A stretch of 64,000 nucleotides of DNA from Moorella sp. Hama-1 (GTDB taxonomy: Bacteria; Bacillota; DSM-521; Neomoorellales; Neomoorellaceae), in the NCBI RefSeq assembly GCF_023734095.1, contig NZ_AP024620.1, positions 3,034,501-3,098,500 on the forward strand, written 5' to 3'. Position numbers and translations under genes: made by a program. Below are positions 44,877-54,695 of the stretch, piece by piece. The notes beneath the pieces were generated by a model. It had not been told where the DNA came from. It saw only the letters and a program-made list of their open reading frames with translations, and did no database searches. Each line of letters opens with the position of its first letter. Position 1 is the stretch's first letter.

Positions 44877-44971
44877 GAAATGAGCGGCGTGCCAACTTTA
44901 ATCTGAAACTGGCATGGCCAGTTTCTACAGGACTCCCACCTCTCACTTCCCACATCTCACATCCTATTTTC
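44877..44971 (+). repeat. Palindromic repeat copy D
   Basis: GAAATGAGC to CCTATTTTC with the inner hairpin GAAACTGGC/GCCAGTTTC. It is in tandem with copy E in the leader of the sigma-54 activator. Followed by AGGGGAGG. Confidence 0.8.
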
Positions 44972-44984
44972 AGGGGAGGCCCTC

Positions 44985-45108
44985 ATGGTGGCGGGCCGCC
45001 ACCAACGAAGGGAAGAAATGAGAGGCGAGCAAGCTTTAATCTGAAACTGGCGCAGCCAGTTTCGGCGAGCCTCCCACCTCTCACCTCCCACCTCACACAT
45101 CTCATTTC
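44985..45108 (+). repeat. Palindromic repeat copy E (full-length, upstream of the sigma-54 activator)
   Basis: 124 bp. The 5' 30 bases contain a GGTGGCGGGCCGCCACC hairpin. The 94-bp core runs from GAAATGAGA (45015) to TCTCATTTC (45108), with the inner hairpin GAAACTGGC (45043-45051) / GCCAGTTTC (45055-45063). Directly followed by GGAGGAGG. Same length as copy F at 60.6 kb. Confidence 0.9.
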
Positions 45109-45124
45109 GGAGGAGGCCGCAGCC

Positions 45125-47167
45125 TTGCCGGAAATCGCCTTTATCGCCCCTTACGAAGAACTGGCCCATATCGCCCAGCAGGTAAGCCGTGACCTGGGCT
45201 TGGACCTGGCCGTCCATGTCGCCCGGATGGAGGAGGGAGTCGGCCTGGCCCGGGAACTGGCCCTTAACGGCTATCAGGTCATGGTCAGTCGCGGTGTGAC
45301 GGCCTGGCTAATCCAGCAGGCCATCGACCTGCCGGTAGTCGACGTGCCCATCGGCGGCTACGACATCCTGCGGGCCTATTACCAGGCCAAACAATTCGGC
45401 GGGCCCATCGGCATCGCCGACGTCCCCGACGTCATCCAGGGACTGGAGAGCCTGGAGACCATCCTGGGGGAGAGCTTCCTGAAATATACCCTGAAGGATC
45501 AAAATGAGGACATCCGCAACGGCATCCTGGCCCTGAAGGAGGCCGGGGCCGAGGTGGTCATCGGCAAGATCGCCATGGCCCGGGAGGCGCGCAACTTCGG
45601 CCTCAACAGCGTCATCATCACCTCCGGCAAAGAAACCGTCTACCAGGCCTTAAAGGAAGCCCAGCGGGTCCTCCAGGTCCGCCACCAGGAGAAGCGGCGG
45701 TCCGAGCAGTTGAAGGCCATACTGGACTTCGCTTACGACGGCATTATCGCCCTGGATGAGGAAGGCCGCATTACCGTCTTCAACCCGGTGGCCGAAAAAT
45801 TCTCCGGCTGGAAGGCGGCGGACGCCATCGGCCGGCCGGTGACGGAGGTGATCCCGGCAGCCCAGTGCCACATCCTACTGGGCACCGGGAAGCCGGAACT
45901 GGGCGAGCTGCTGGATATCGGCAACACCCGGGTGGTAGCCAACCGGGTACCCATTGTCGTCGACGGCCGCCCTGTCGGGGTGGTGACGACCTTCCAGAAT
46001 ATTACCAGCCTGCAGCATCTGGAGCACAAAGTGCGACGCCGCCTGGCCGGCCGCGGCCTGGTAGCCCGGTATACCTTTGCCGATATCTTGGGGGAAAGCC
46101 CGGCTTTAAAAGAAGCAGTCCAACTGGCCCGGGAATACGCCGCCGTCCACTCCACCGTCCTGATCCATGGTGAAACAGGCTCGGGCAAGGAGATGTTCGC
46201 CCACGCCATCCACCAGGCCGGGCCCCGGCGGGAGGGACCCTTTGTAGCCATTAACTGTGCCGCCCTGCCGGAAAACCTCCTGGAGAGCGAGCTTTTCGGT
46301 TATGCTGAGGGCGCCTTCACCGGGGCGCGCAAAGGGGGTAAACCCGGTCTCTTTGAACTCGCCCACGAGGGGACCATCTTCCTGGATGAGATCGGCGAGA
46401 TGTCACCCCGCCTCCAGGCCCGGGTCTTAAGGGTCCTGGAAGAAGGAGAGATTATGCGCCTGGGTGACGACCGCATTATCCCGGTCAACGTGCGGGTCAT
46501 CGCCGCCACCCACCGCGACCTGCCGCAGATGGTCAAGGAGCAGGTCTTCCGGGAAGACCTGTACTACCGCATCAATGTCCTGAACCTGGAGGTACCCCCC
46601 CTGCGGCAGCGGGGGGCCGATATCCTCCTCCTGGCGGAGCACTTCCTGGAGGAATTCTGCCGCCAGCTCCAGCGGCCGGCAGGCCGGTTGACGGCCGCGG
46701 CTGCGGCTATCCTCCTCCAGTATAGCTGGCCGGGAAATATCCGCGAGTTACGCAACTGTATGGAACGCCTCTCCTTACGCTGTCATGCCCCGGAGATTAG
46801 CGCCGCCGAGGTGGCCCTGGTCCTGGGGCTGGAACTGCCTGCCTCGCCTGCCGCTGGGACACCCGGCAACGGCGGCCGGAGAAATGGCCCACAGGGTGAA
46901 AATTATCCGGGTGCCGGCGGAGTAACGACCGTCAACAGGGGGCCAGGACGGGAAACCGGGTCTAACCAGATGGGGGGAGAAAACGCCGGAGGAAACACCA
47001 AAGAAAACCCGGAGGCCCTCGCCGGCCAGGTAAGCACCCTGGAGCGCGGCCTCATCAAACGCATCCTGGCGGAAACAGGGGGCAACAAGGCCGAGGCCGC
47101 CCGCCGCTTAGGGATAAGCCGCACCACCCTGTGGCGCAAGCTGAAAGCGGGAGATAAAGGCGCGTAA
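45125..47167 (+). CDS. Sigma-54-dependent activator (PrpR N-terminal, PAS, AAA+, Fis HTH)
   Basis: 680 residues from TTG 45125 with GGAGGAGG 8 bases before it. The long upstream in-frame extension only translates two repeat copies. Order: PrpR_N sensor (PEIAFIAPYEELAHIAQQVSRDLG to about residue 180), PAS (AILDFAYDGIIALDEEGRITVFNP), AAA+ with Walker A HGETGSGKEMF, the sigma-54 contact loop ELFGYAEGAFTGARKGG, Walker B GTIFLDEIGEM and R-finger region, a low-complexity linker, and a Fis-type helix-turn-helix (GNKAEAARRLGISRTTLWRKL). It should sense a carboxylate and switch on the divergent sigma-54 operon. Confidence 0.95.
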   Translation: MPEIAFIAPYEELAHIAQQVSRDLGLDLAVHVARMEEGVGLARELALNGYQVMVSRGVTAWLIQQAIDLPVVDVPIGGYDILRAYYQAKQFGGPIGIADVPDVIQGLESLETILGESFLKYTLKDQNEDIRNGILALKEAGAEVVIGKIAMAREARNFGLNSVIITSGKETVYQALKEAQRVLQVRHQEKRRSEQLKAILDFAYDGIIALDEEGRITVFNPVAEKFSGWKAADAIGRPVTEVIPAAQCHILLGTGKPELGELLDIGNTRVVANRVPIVVDGRPVGVVTTFQNITSLQHLEHKVRRRLAGRGLVARYTFADILGESPALKEAVQLAREYAAVHSTVLIHGETGSGKEMFAHAIHQAGPRREGPFVAINCAALPENLLESELFGYAEGAFTGARKGGKPGLFELAHEGTIFLDEIGEMSPRLQARVLRVLEEGEIMRLGDDRIIPVNVRVIAATHRDLPQMVKEQVFREDLYYRINVLNLEVPPLRQRGADILLLAEHFLEEFCRQLQRPAGRLTAAAAAILLQYSWPGNIRELRNCMERLSLRCHAPEISAAEVALVLGLELPASPAAGTPGNGGRRNGPQGENYPGAGGVTTVNRGPGRETGSNQMGGENAGGNTKENPEALAGQVSTLERGLIKRILAETGGNKAEAARRLGISRTTLWRKLKAGDKGA

Positions 47168-47290
47168 GTATTGACCGGGTTCAGGTAAATAGTTTAGAAT
47201 ATTCATGGTGAACTTATCCATTGGCTATACGGACTGAAGGGAATACATGCAGGAAATTAAGTAATTGATATAAGCAGGGAGGTACCAGAC

Positions 47291-47542
47291 ATGTCTCTGG
47301 CGATAGAAAAACTCGCTAATGAATTTATAACTTTAACTACGCAAGAAAAAATCGAATTCCTGAAGAAGGTAATAGCCGGCCCACCCGGGGAGTGGATAGA
47401 GCTGGATGGTAAACTTTACTTTATTCCCGAGGGTTCCCCAGCAACTGAAGAAGAAGAGGAGACATTCAAAAAGTCGCGACTGGAAATAGAAACCGGCCAG
47501 GGAGTAGCACTTAATGAACTTAGAAGAAGGCTCGAGATTTAA
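47291..47542 (+). CDS. Small antitoxin-like protein preceding RelE
   Basis: 83 residues from ATG 47291 (GGGAGG upstream). MSLAIEKLANEFITLTTQEKIEFLKKVIAGPPGEWIELDG, then a very acidic middle (EEEEE). The C-terminus RLEIETGQGVALNELRRRLEI resembles the tail of the antitoxin at 7.4 kb. It overlaps the toxin gene by 29 bases, the same length as in that pair. Assigned by context. Confidence 0.7.
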   Translation: MSLAIEKLANEFITLTTQEKIEFLKKVIAGPPGEWIELDGKLYFIPEGSPATEEEEETFKKSRLEIETGQGVALNELRRRLEI

Positions 47543-47789
47543 GATAATCCTTGCCAAACAGCCTGCCAGGTATATCGAAAGACTTAACCGGAAATGGCAG
47601 GAGAAAATTCTTGCCATCATGGAAGATATGGCTGTTAACCCTTTTACCGGTGACATTGAAACCATTAAGGGTAAACCCGGATATTACCGGCGCAGGATCG
47701 GGGGCTACAGGCTTAAATTCACAGTCAATATCGCGGGGCGAGAAGTCCATATACTGGAGTTTGGACCCAGAGGCGACTTTGGATACTAA
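47514..47789 (+). CDS. RelE/ParE-superfamily toxin (second pair)
   Basis: 91 residues. RelE pattern: FKIILAKQPARYIERLNRKWQEKILAIMEDMAVNP, TIKGKPGYYRRRIGGYRLKFTVN and the final VHILEFGPRGDFGY. It is related to, but distinct from, the toxin at 7.6 kb. A strong terminator follows immediately. Confidence 0.87.
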   Translation: MNLEEGSRFKIILAKQPARYIERLNRKWQEKILAIMEDMAVNPFTGDIETIKGKPGYYRRRIGGYRLKFTVNIAGREVHILEFGPRGDFGY

Positions 47790-47824
47790 AAAAGGGGATC
47801 ACCTTGCTGATGATCCCCTTTTTT
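47788..47824. terminator. Bidirectional terminator between relE and fdhA
   Basis: 14-bp perfect stem AAAAAAGGGGATCA / TGATCCCCTTTTTT with a 9-base loop. A/T runs flank both sides, so it serves the toxin pair (+) and fdhA (-). Confidence 0.92.
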
Positions 47825-47854
47825 GTCCTACTATTTATGACGCTGCCGGTATAA

Positions 47855-50551
47855 TTAACTCGCCGGTTCCAGCCGCACCGCGGCCACCTTATACTCGGCC
47901 GTTTTGCTGATCGGATCGAAGACGGCGTTGGTGAGGATGTTGACCGGGGCTTCCTTATAGTGATAAGTCATAAACATCATTCCCGGCGGCACCCGGTCGG
48001 TGACCTGGACTTTCGCCACCAGGCGGCCGCGGCGGGAGACGACGGCTACTTTATCCCCTGTCTGCACCCCCAGGGCGGCCGCCTGTTCCGGATTAATCTC
48101 GGCCATTTCCTCCGGCCGGTAGCTTTCCAGGCTGGCTGAGTAGCGGGTGGTGATGCCGTAGTGGTAAAGCATGCGGCCGGTGGTCAGCAGGATGGGGTAT
48201 TCTGCATCCGTCATCTCCGCCGGGGGCTGGTAGTCGATACCCTGGAGCAACCCTTTACCCCGGGGGAATTTGCCGGCGTGGAGGAACTTCGTCCCCGGGT
48301 GGTCCGGCGCCGGGCAGGGCCACTGCAGGCCGTCGCCCTCCAGGCGCTCGTAACTCATACCGGCGTAACTGGGGGTGAGGCTCGCCATCTCGGCGAAAAT
48401 CTCCGCCGGCGAGGCGTAAGCCATGGGATAACCCATCCTGGTCGCCAGGTCGCCGATAATCTGCCAGTCGGGCCGGGATTCGCCCCGGGGGCTGATGGCC
48501 CGCCGCACCCGCTGCACCCGGCGTTCAGTACTGGTAAAGGTGCCGTCCTTCTCCAGGAAACTGGCCCCGGGGAGGATGACATCGGCGAACTTCGCCGTCT
48601 CGGAGATGAAGAGGTCCTGCACCACCAGGAAGTCCAGGTTGGCCAGGGCTTTACGCACATGGGTGATGTCCGGGTCCGTCAGGGCCGGGTCTTCACCCAT
48701 GATGTACATGGCCCGGACATAGCCCTCGGCCGCCAGATCGATCATCTCCGGAATGCGCAGGCCCGGCGTACCGTCCAGATGGCAATTCCAGGCAGCGGCG
48801 AAACGCTCGCGCACCTCCGGGTTGGCTACCTTTTGGTAACCGGGGAAGACATCGGGCAGGGCGCCCATATCGCAGGCCCCCTGGACGTTGTTCTGGCCCC
48901 GCAGGGGGTTGACGCCGCTGAACTCCTTACCCACATGACCGGTAATCATGGCGAGATTCGCCAGGTTCATGACATTGTTGGTACCGCTGGTATGCTCAGT
49001 AATACCCAGGGTGTAGAAAATGCCCGCCCGCTCAGTGGTGGCGTAGAGGCGTGCCGCGGCGGAGATCTTCTCCGCCGGTATGCCGGTAAGGGCCGCCACC
49101 CGCTCCGGCGGGTAGTTCTGGACCACGGACCAGAGGCTGTCATAGCCCTCCGTCCGCTCCGCGATAAACTCCTTATCGGCTAGGCCTTCTGTGATAATGA
49201 CGTACATCAGGGCGTTGATGAGGGCCACATTGGTCCCCGGCCGGATGGGCAGCCACAGGTGGGCGTAGTCCACCAGCTCGATGCGGCGCGGGTCGACGAC
49301 AATCAATTTCGCTCCCCGCCGGGAGGCCTGCTTCATCTTCTGGCCGATAACCGGGTGGGCCTCGGTGGTGTTGGAACCGATAATCAGTAGAACGTCGTTA
49401 TGCTCGATCTCGGCGATGGAATTGGTCATAGCGCCGCTACCAAAGGCAATGGCCAGACCGGCCACGGTAGGGGCGTGTCAGGTCCGGGCGCAGTGGTCGA
49501 CGTTATTGCTGCCGATCACCGCCCGCATGAACTTCTGCATGAGGTAGTTATCTTCATTGGTGCAGCGGGCCGAACTCAAGGCGGCGATGGCCCGGCTGCC
49601 GTACTGCCCCTTGATTTCCGTCAACCGCCGGGCTGTGTAATCCAGGGCCTCGTCCCAGGTGGCTTCCCGGAAGCGGCCCTCACCCCGCTCACCCACACGG
49701 ATGAGGGGCCGGGGAACCCGCTCCGGGCTCTCGGCAAAGTCGTTGCCGAAGCGGCCCTTGACGCAGGTCCAGCCGTTATTCACCAGGGGATTGTCATAAC
49801 CGCGAACGCGCACCACGTGGTCGTCCTTGACGCTAACCTCCAGGTTGCAGCCTACGCCGCAGAAGGTGCAGGTGGTACGTACCTTTCGCGTCTCCCACTC
49901 GCGGCCCTGGCCCAGGCCGGCTTTCTCCGTCAGGGCCCCTACCGGGCAGACCTGGACGCAGTTACCGCAAAAGACGCAGCCCCCTTCTTCCAGGGTTACT
50001 TCCGCCCCGGCCTTCGTCGCCCCCACCCGGGCGGCGCTGCCTTTATCCACCAGGTCCACGACCCCCTGGACCTGCACCTCCTGACAGGCGCGGACGCAAC
50101 GGCCGCAGACGATGCATTTATTGTAATCCCGCACAATAAAGGGGTTTTCCTGCAAAATGGGCAATTCCTCGCGCTTTACCGGCAGTTCGCCATGCTTTGC
50201 ACCGTAAGTGTAGGCACAATCCTGGAGCTGGCAGTTGCCTGCCTTTTCGCAGGTCAGGCAGTCCTCCGGGTGCAGGCTGAGGAGCATTTCAATAATGCCC
50301 TTGCGCATCCCTTCTATAGCAGGCGTGCCGGTCCGGACCACCATCCCCTCGGCTACCGGCGTATTGCAGGCCGTCATGGGTTTAGCGGCGCCCTCGATGT
50401 CGACCAGGCACAGCCGGCAATACCCCAGGGGCCGCAACTTCGGATGGTGGCACAGGGTGGGGATATGGATACCGTTTTCCCGGGCCACCTCCAGGATGGT
50501 CAGGCCCTCTGGAGCCGTAACCCTTTGTCCGTCAATGGTCAGGTTAACCAT
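47855..50551 (-). CDS. fdhA: NADP-dependent formate dehydrogenase alpha subunit, selenoprotein
   Basis: 898 residues when the in-frame TGA at 49480-49478 is read as selenocysteine 358 ([14 protein letters not shown]). N-terminal [2Fe-2S] ferredoxin domain (Cys 34, 45, 48, 62), a His-Cys cluster (H94, C98, C101, C107), two ferredoxin-type clusters (146-156, 192-202), then the molybdopterin oxidoreductase with CTFCGVGC (228-235) and C263. The C-terminal half has [15 protein letters not shown], GANxQ-like [11 protein letters not shown] and the cofactor-binding domain. It reduces CO2 to formate, the first step of the methyl branch of the Wood-Ljungdahl pathway, probably with tungsten. ATG 50551 overlaps fdhB by 8 bases. 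Confidence 0.97.
49440..49480 (-). promoter_or_regulatory. UGA selenocysteine codon and SECIS hairpin in fdhA
   Basis: The TGA at 49480-49478 is followed on the minus strand by a hairpin TGGCC-GGTCT-GGCCA. The GGU of the apical loop lies 18 bases after the UGA, as expected for bacterial SECIS elements read by SelB. Frame and homology continue without change across the codon. Confidence 0.9.
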
Positions 50552-52676
50552 TACTCTCCCCCTCTCCGGCCAGGACCATCATCCCGACCCGGTAACAGCG
50601 CAGGCAGCGTTCGGCTTCGGCCCTGCCTGCGTGGAAATCGAAGCCGCCTTCAACTTCCCGGAAATCCTTTACCCGCTCGGCCACCGGCGCCACCCTTTCT
50701 TCCTGCCGCGGCCGGCCGCCATAGATTCCTATCTCCTCTTCCGGGTCATAGACACCTACTTTTTCCAGCCAGGCGTCCAACTGGTCCTCTACCGTAGGAC
50801 TGGTGGTCCCCTGGCGCAGGTACTGGTCAATGGAAACTGCCGCCCGGTTGCCCTGGGCCACGGCCTCAACTACCGTCCTGGCCCCCAGGACGATATCGCC
50901 GCCGGCGAAGACGCCGGGAACACTGGTAGCCAGGGTCACCGGGTCAACACTGATGGTGCCCCGTTTACCCACCTCGATCCGGCCATCCAAGAAAGACAGG
51001 TCGGCCGCCTGGCCGATAGCCGGCACCACAATATCGCAGGGCAGGAAAAATTCCGACCCTGGTACCGGTACAGGCCGGCGCCGGCCCGAGTCGTCCGGCT
51101 CGCCGAGTTCCATGCGGACGCACTGCATACCCTTGATACTGCCGTTTTCCGCTACCAGGGCAGCGGGATTGACCAGGAAGTGATAAATAACCCCCTCGGC
51201 CTCGGCATCATTGACCTCGGTCGCATGGGCCGGCATTTCCGCCCGGGAACGCCGGTAAACGAGGTGCACCTCTTTGGCCCCCCGGCGCAGGGCGGAACGG
51301 GCGCAATCCATGGCTACATTGCCGCCGCCGACGACGGCCACAACCTTACCCTCCAGGGAGGGGCACCGGTCCAGGTTCAAATCCCGCAAGAACTTTACCC
51401 CGGGAATAAATCCTGCATAACCTTCATCCTCGCCCGCCACTCCCATGCGGGAGCTGGCATGGAGGCCGGCAGCAATAAAGACGGCGTCGTAATCGCGCTG
51501 TAATTGGTCCATGGTCACGTCGACGCCGACCCGGGTGTTGAGGTTAATGGTCACGCCCAGGGCCTTGATGGCCTCGATTTCCCCCGCCAGGATATCCCGT
51601 GGCAACCGGTAGCTGGGAATACCCACCGCCAGCATACCGCCGGCTACCGGCAGGGCCTCGAAAATAGTAACTTTGTAGCCCCGGCCGGCCAACTGGTAGG
51701 CGGCGCTTAGGCCCGCCGGGCCGGCACCGATTATGGCCACCTTCTTGCCGGCAGTGACCGCCGTGGTTTCCTCCCCCTTGGCCTGTCCTGCCGGCCGCCA
51801 GGCCCCGGCAAAGAGATGACCCCCGCAGTTGGCGACCGGCTGCCGGCCGCGTTTCACCTCATAATCGGCCACAAAGCGCTTCAGGTCCCGGATGGCCAGG
51901 GGTTCGTCCACATTGCCCCGGCGGCAGTTTTCTTCACACGGGTGGACGCAGACCCGTCCTAGTACCCCGGCCAGAGCCGTCCGCTGCCGGATGATGGCCA
52001 GGGATTCCTCATAGCGGCCGTCCTTAATGGCGTCGATATAGGCCGGGATGTCCAGGTGGGCCGGGCACCGCTTGAGGCAGGGTGCCGTGACAAAAGGTTT
52101 ATAGGCTACACCACCCGCCGGGGAGCCGGCGGCCTGTCCCTTCCCGGGGCCGCTTTCCACCGGGACCCGGCCGGAGGCTAGAACCTGCACCCGGCTTTTC
52201 CGGGCTCCAGCCGCTAGTGCCCCCTGGCCGCCGGTGGCCTGGCTACCTTCCTCCAGGAAAGGTCGCAAGGCCTCGCTATAATAATCTAAAAAATCAAGGA
52301 CCGCTCTGGCTCCCGCCTGGCCGAGCTCGCATAGGGAACCATCCCGTACAATCCAGGCCACCCGCCGGAGAAGGTCTAAATCGGAGGGCAGGCCTTCGCC
52401 CCCGGCGATGCGTGTCAGGACATTATAAATAACTCTGGTCCCTACCCGGCAGGGTACGCACCGGCCGCAGGATTCCCCCTGGACGGCCTGGTAATAAGCC
52501 TGCAAAGCAGCCAGCAGGTCTACCTCCGGGTCGGTAACTACGAGACCATCCCAGCCGATAAAGGCCTTTAACTGCCGGCCGCCAAATTCCCCGGCCCAGG
52601 GCGGTCCTCCCCCCGGGGGGCCGTCCCGGTGATCGGCGACCCTTCCTCCCCAGGTGCTAAATACTACCCCTCCCAA
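50544..52676 (-). CDS. fdhB: NADP-dependent formate dehydrogenase beta subunit
   Basis: 710 residues from TTG 52676 (AAAGGAGGG 8 bases before). The N-terminus is only the iron-sulfur end of a NuoF-like domain ([19 protein letters not shown]); the FMN part is missing. Then a GltD-type module: [29 protein letters not shown], the FAD motif [24 protein letters not shown], the NADPH motif [20 protein letters not shown] and [21 protein letters not shown], ending in CLRCY. It exchanges electrons between NADP(H) and FdhA. A linker rich in G/A (about 160-195) joins the two parts. Confidence 0.93.
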   Translation of the reverse strand: MGGVVFSTWGGRVADHRDGPPGGGPPWAGEFGGRQLKAFIGWDGLVVTDPEVDLLAALQAYYQAVQGESCGRCVPCRVGTRVIYNVLTRIAGGEGLPSDLDLLRRVAWIVRDGSLCELGQAGARAVLDFLDYYSEALRPFLEEGSQATGGQGALAAGARKSRVQVLASGRVPVESGPGKGQAAGSPAGGVAYKPFVTAPCLKRCPAHLDIPAYIDAIKDGRYEESLAIIRQRTALAGVLGRVCVHPCEENCRRGNVDEPLAIRDLKRFVADYEVKRGRQPVANCGGHLFAGAWRPAGQAKGEETTAVTAGKKVAIIGAGPAGLSAAYQLAGRGYKVTIFEALPVAGGMLAVGIPSYRLPRDILAGEIEAIKALGVTINLNTRVGVDVTMDQLQRDYDAVFIAAGLHASSRMGVAGEDEGYAGFIPGVKFLRDLNLDRCPSLEGKVVAVVGGGNVAMDCARSALRRGAKEVHLVYRRSRAEMPAHATEVNDAEAEGVIYHFLVNPAALVAENGSIKGMQCVRMELGEPDDSGRRRPVPVPGSEFFLPCDIVVPAIGQAADLSFLDGRIEVGKRGTISVDPVTLATSVPGVFAGGDIVLGARTVVEAVAQGNRAAVSIDQYLRQGTTSPTVEDQLDAWLEKVGVYDPEEEIGIYGGRPRQEERVAPVAERVKDFREVEGGFDFHAGRAEAERCLRCYRVGMMVLAGEGESNG

Positions 52677-52789
52677 GGCAGTATCCCTCCTTTGTGTCCT
52701 GTCCCGGGAGCAAACCCGGAACCTCCTTAAGTACAGTTGCAAAAATCTCCACAATCTTTCTCTATACTAAACAAAGAACCTCTACGAAA

Positions 52790-52818
52790 ATTATAGCAGA
52801 ATGGAGGACCATTTGCTA
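52790..52818 (-). promoter_or_regulatory. Possible promoter of fdhBA
   Basis: Perfect TATAAT on the minus strand (52795-52790), 17-bp spacer and a poor -35 TAGCAA. The leader of about 110 bases contains AAGGAGG, a CCGGG/CCCGG hairpin and then the fdhB ribosome site. No known riboswitch recognised. Confidence 0.5.
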
Positions 52819-52916
52819 GAAAAAATATTTAAACGAAAATATGAACAAAGGAAAATTAAGAGTTCAGGCTCCAGATACCCCGTATCTTTTCCGGTTCTTT
52901 GTCCAGGTAAACGGTT

Positions 52917-53939
52917 TTACAACCGTAGGACCTGCGGCCCTATATCCCCCAGGTCGCCGCAGCCGGTCAGGCGCATGGCCACGGCCAGGTCGTCGGCCAG
53001 GGCCTCCAGCTGGAGCTTGACCCCGGCCGGACCGCCTCCCAGGGCGGCGATGGCCAGGGGCCGGCCCACCAGGACCGCCCGGGCGCCTAGAGCCAGCATC
53101 TTCAGGACGTCCACCCCGGAACGTATGCCGCCGTCCGCCAGGACGATTAGCTTTTCTCCCACCGCCGCCGCAATCTCCGGCAATACCGCCGCCGTCCCCG
53201 GGGTATGATCCAGGGCGCGGCCGCCGTGATTGGAGACAATGATGGCCGCCGCCCCGCCCTCCACAGCGGCCCGGGCGTCGGCCACGGTCATAATGCCCTT
53301 CAGGATAAGGGGCAGGGAGGTCTCCTTTGCCAGGCCGGCAACCTGCGCCACTGTTTTCGGCTCTACCAGCTGCCCGGCCCGGGTCATATTCACCAGGCCG
53401 GCGGCGTCGACATCAATGGCCACGGCCGGGGCACCGGCTGCTTCAGCCCGGCGGATAAGGCTGATGATCTCCGTATCTTCCCGGGGCTTGATTACCGGGA
53501 TGCCTCGCCCGCCGGCCTCGGTGATAGCCTTTAAACCGGCGTCCATAAGTTCCGGGACGGGACCGTCACCGGTAAAGGAGAGGCTGCCGGCCTCGGCCGC
53601 CCCCTGGACAAAGGACCGCGTCAGTTCGGCCTCGGCCAGGCGGCCCTGGAAGTTGACCCGAGCGCCGGCCACGGCCGCCCCCAGGATGGGAAAGGCCAAT
53701 TTCTGGCCGAAGAGCCGGAGACCCAGGTTCTGGTCCTTGCGGTCGTGAAGGACCCGCAGGTTGACCTGCCGGGCCGCCAGGGCGGCGATATTATTGCGGA
53801 AGGCCGCCCCGCTACCAATGCCCCCCATTCCCGGCACCCCGGTCGGGCAGCGCCGGCCGTCGCATACCGGGCAGACGTGACAGATACCCTGCAGCAGCAC
53901 CCGGGCCCGCTCGCGGATAGATGCCAGATTCGCCGGCAT
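52917..53939 (-). CDS. FMN-dependent alpha-hydroxyacid dehydrogenase
   Basis: 340 residues from ATG 53939 (AAGGGGG 9 bases upstream). An N-terminal cysteine motif, CHVCPVCDGRRCPTGVPGMGGIGSG, is typical of the clostridial branch. The catalytic histidine and arginine region is AAIIVSNHGGRALDHTPGT; FMN-phosphate binding is in ADGGIRSGVDVLKMLALGARAVLVGRP. It likely oxidises lactate or a related hydroxyacid. Encoded upstream of fdhBA on the same strand but separated by 240 bases with its own promoter for fdh. Confidence 0.88.
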   Translation of the reverse strand: MPANLASIRERARVLLQGICHVCPVCDGRRCPTGVPGMGGIGSGAAFRNNIAALAARQVNLRVLHDRKDQNLGLRLFGQKLAFPILGAAVAGARVNFQGRLAEAELTRSFVQGAAEAGSLSFTGDGPVPELMDAGLKAITEAGGRGIPVIKPREDTEIISLIRRAEAAGAPAVAIDVDAAGLVNMTRAGQLVEPKTVAQVAGLAKETSLPLILKGIMTVADARAAVEGGAAAIIVSNHGGRALDHTPGTAAVLPEIAAAVGEKLIVLADGGIRSGVDVLKMLALGARAVLVGRPLAIAALGGGPAGVKLQLEALADDLAVAMRLTGCGDLGDIGPQVLRL

Positions 53940-53984
53940 AGCTAGATACCCCCTTATTTCATCTTGCAACTTTATATTTTTAAC

Positions 53985-54011
53985 GTTATACTATCTAATA
54001 AATAGTATAAC
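53985..54011. promoter_or_regulatory. Autoregulatory palindrome of vapBC
   Basis: GTTATACTAT (53985-53994) and its complement ATAGTATAAC (54002-54011) around 7 bases, ending just before the AAGGGGTGG ribosome site. The position fits the VapB operator. Confidence 0.75.
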
Positions 54012-54025
54012 AAGGGGTGGGTTAT

Positions 54026-54271
54026 ATGTCCTATGTTGCCCGCATATCCCGTAAAGGTTGGGTAGTTATACCCAAAGAGCTGCGCCGGCGCTATAATATT
54101 AGCCCCGGGGCAAAAGTTGTGTTTGCTGAAAGAGACGGTAGCTTATTCCTTACTCCAGTCCCGCCAGATCCCATTGCCTCAGGCAAAGGACTACTTCGGG
54201 GTTATCCGCTGGTAGAAACCCTCCTAGCCCATCGAAAAGAAGAGGTAAAACATGAAGAAATACGTTTTTGA
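54026..54271 (+). CDS. vapB: AbrB/SpoVT-type antitoxin (VapB, second pair)
   Basis: 81 residues from ATG 54026. AbrB fold: YVARISRKGWVVIPKELRRRYNISPGAKVVFAERDGSLFLTPVP. The C-terminal tail (LVETLLAHRKEEVKHEEIRF) should bind the toxin. It overlaps the PIN gene by 20 bases. A 10-bp-arm palindrome lies over its promoter. Confidence 0.9.
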   Translation: MSYVARISRKGWVVIPKELRRRYNISPGAKVVFAERDGSLFLTPVPPDPIASGKGLLRGYPLVETLLAHRKEEVKHEEIRF

Positions 54272-54671
54272 CAGTTATGCCCTCCTGGCTTATTTGCAAA
54301 ATGAGCCAGGGGCCGATCAGATTGAGGCTATGATCAATGAGGCTCAGGATGAGGCGGCGCAAATCTTAATAAGTGCTGTTAACCTTGGTGAAGTTGCTTA
54401 TATTATCGCCAGAACCGCCGGGACAAAAAAATTAAACGAAACGATGGCCCTGCTGGAAACGTTGCCCATAGAAGCTGTCATTGTAAATAAAGAATTTGCC
54501 CTCACCGCAGCTAAGTATAAAGCCCAATATTCTATTGCCTATGCCGATTGTTTTACCCTGGCCCTCGGGGTCCAGACTGATAGTGAAATAGTTACCGGTG
54601 ACCCGGAATTCCATAAAGTCAGCGAACAGGATCGCATTATCTGGTTGCGGGAAAAAACAAGATCACAGTAG
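54252..54671 (+). CDS. vapC: PIN-domain ribonuclease toxin (VapC, second pair)
   Basis: 139 residues. Acidic site residues: VFDSYALLAYLQNEPG (Asp), VNLGEVAYII (Glu), SIAYADCFTLALG (Asp) and IVTGDPEF (Asp). The same sub-family as the VapC at 15 kb, with a shared layout but clear divergence. Convergent with the exported flavoprotein gene downstream. Confidence 0.92.
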   Translation: MKKYVFDSYALLAYLQNEPGADQIEAMINEAQDEAAQILISAVNLGEVAYIIARTAGTKKLNETMALLETLPIEAVIVNKEFALTAAKYKAQYSIAYADCFTLALGVQTDSEIVTGDPEFHKVSEQDRIIWLREKTRSQ

Positions 54672-54695
54672 TTGCAGCCCCGTCGCGTTGCCGGG

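Noticed and set aside
44819-45124. 102-codon N-terminal extension of the sigma-54 activator
   Set aside because: It only translates two copies of the repeat. A TTG with GGAGGAGG at ideal spacing lies right before the PrpR_N domain.
52677-52789. Molybdenum/tungsten-cofactor riboswitch in the fdhB leader
   Set aside because: The leader is short and shows only one small CCGGG hairpin; the known motif could not be matched by eye.
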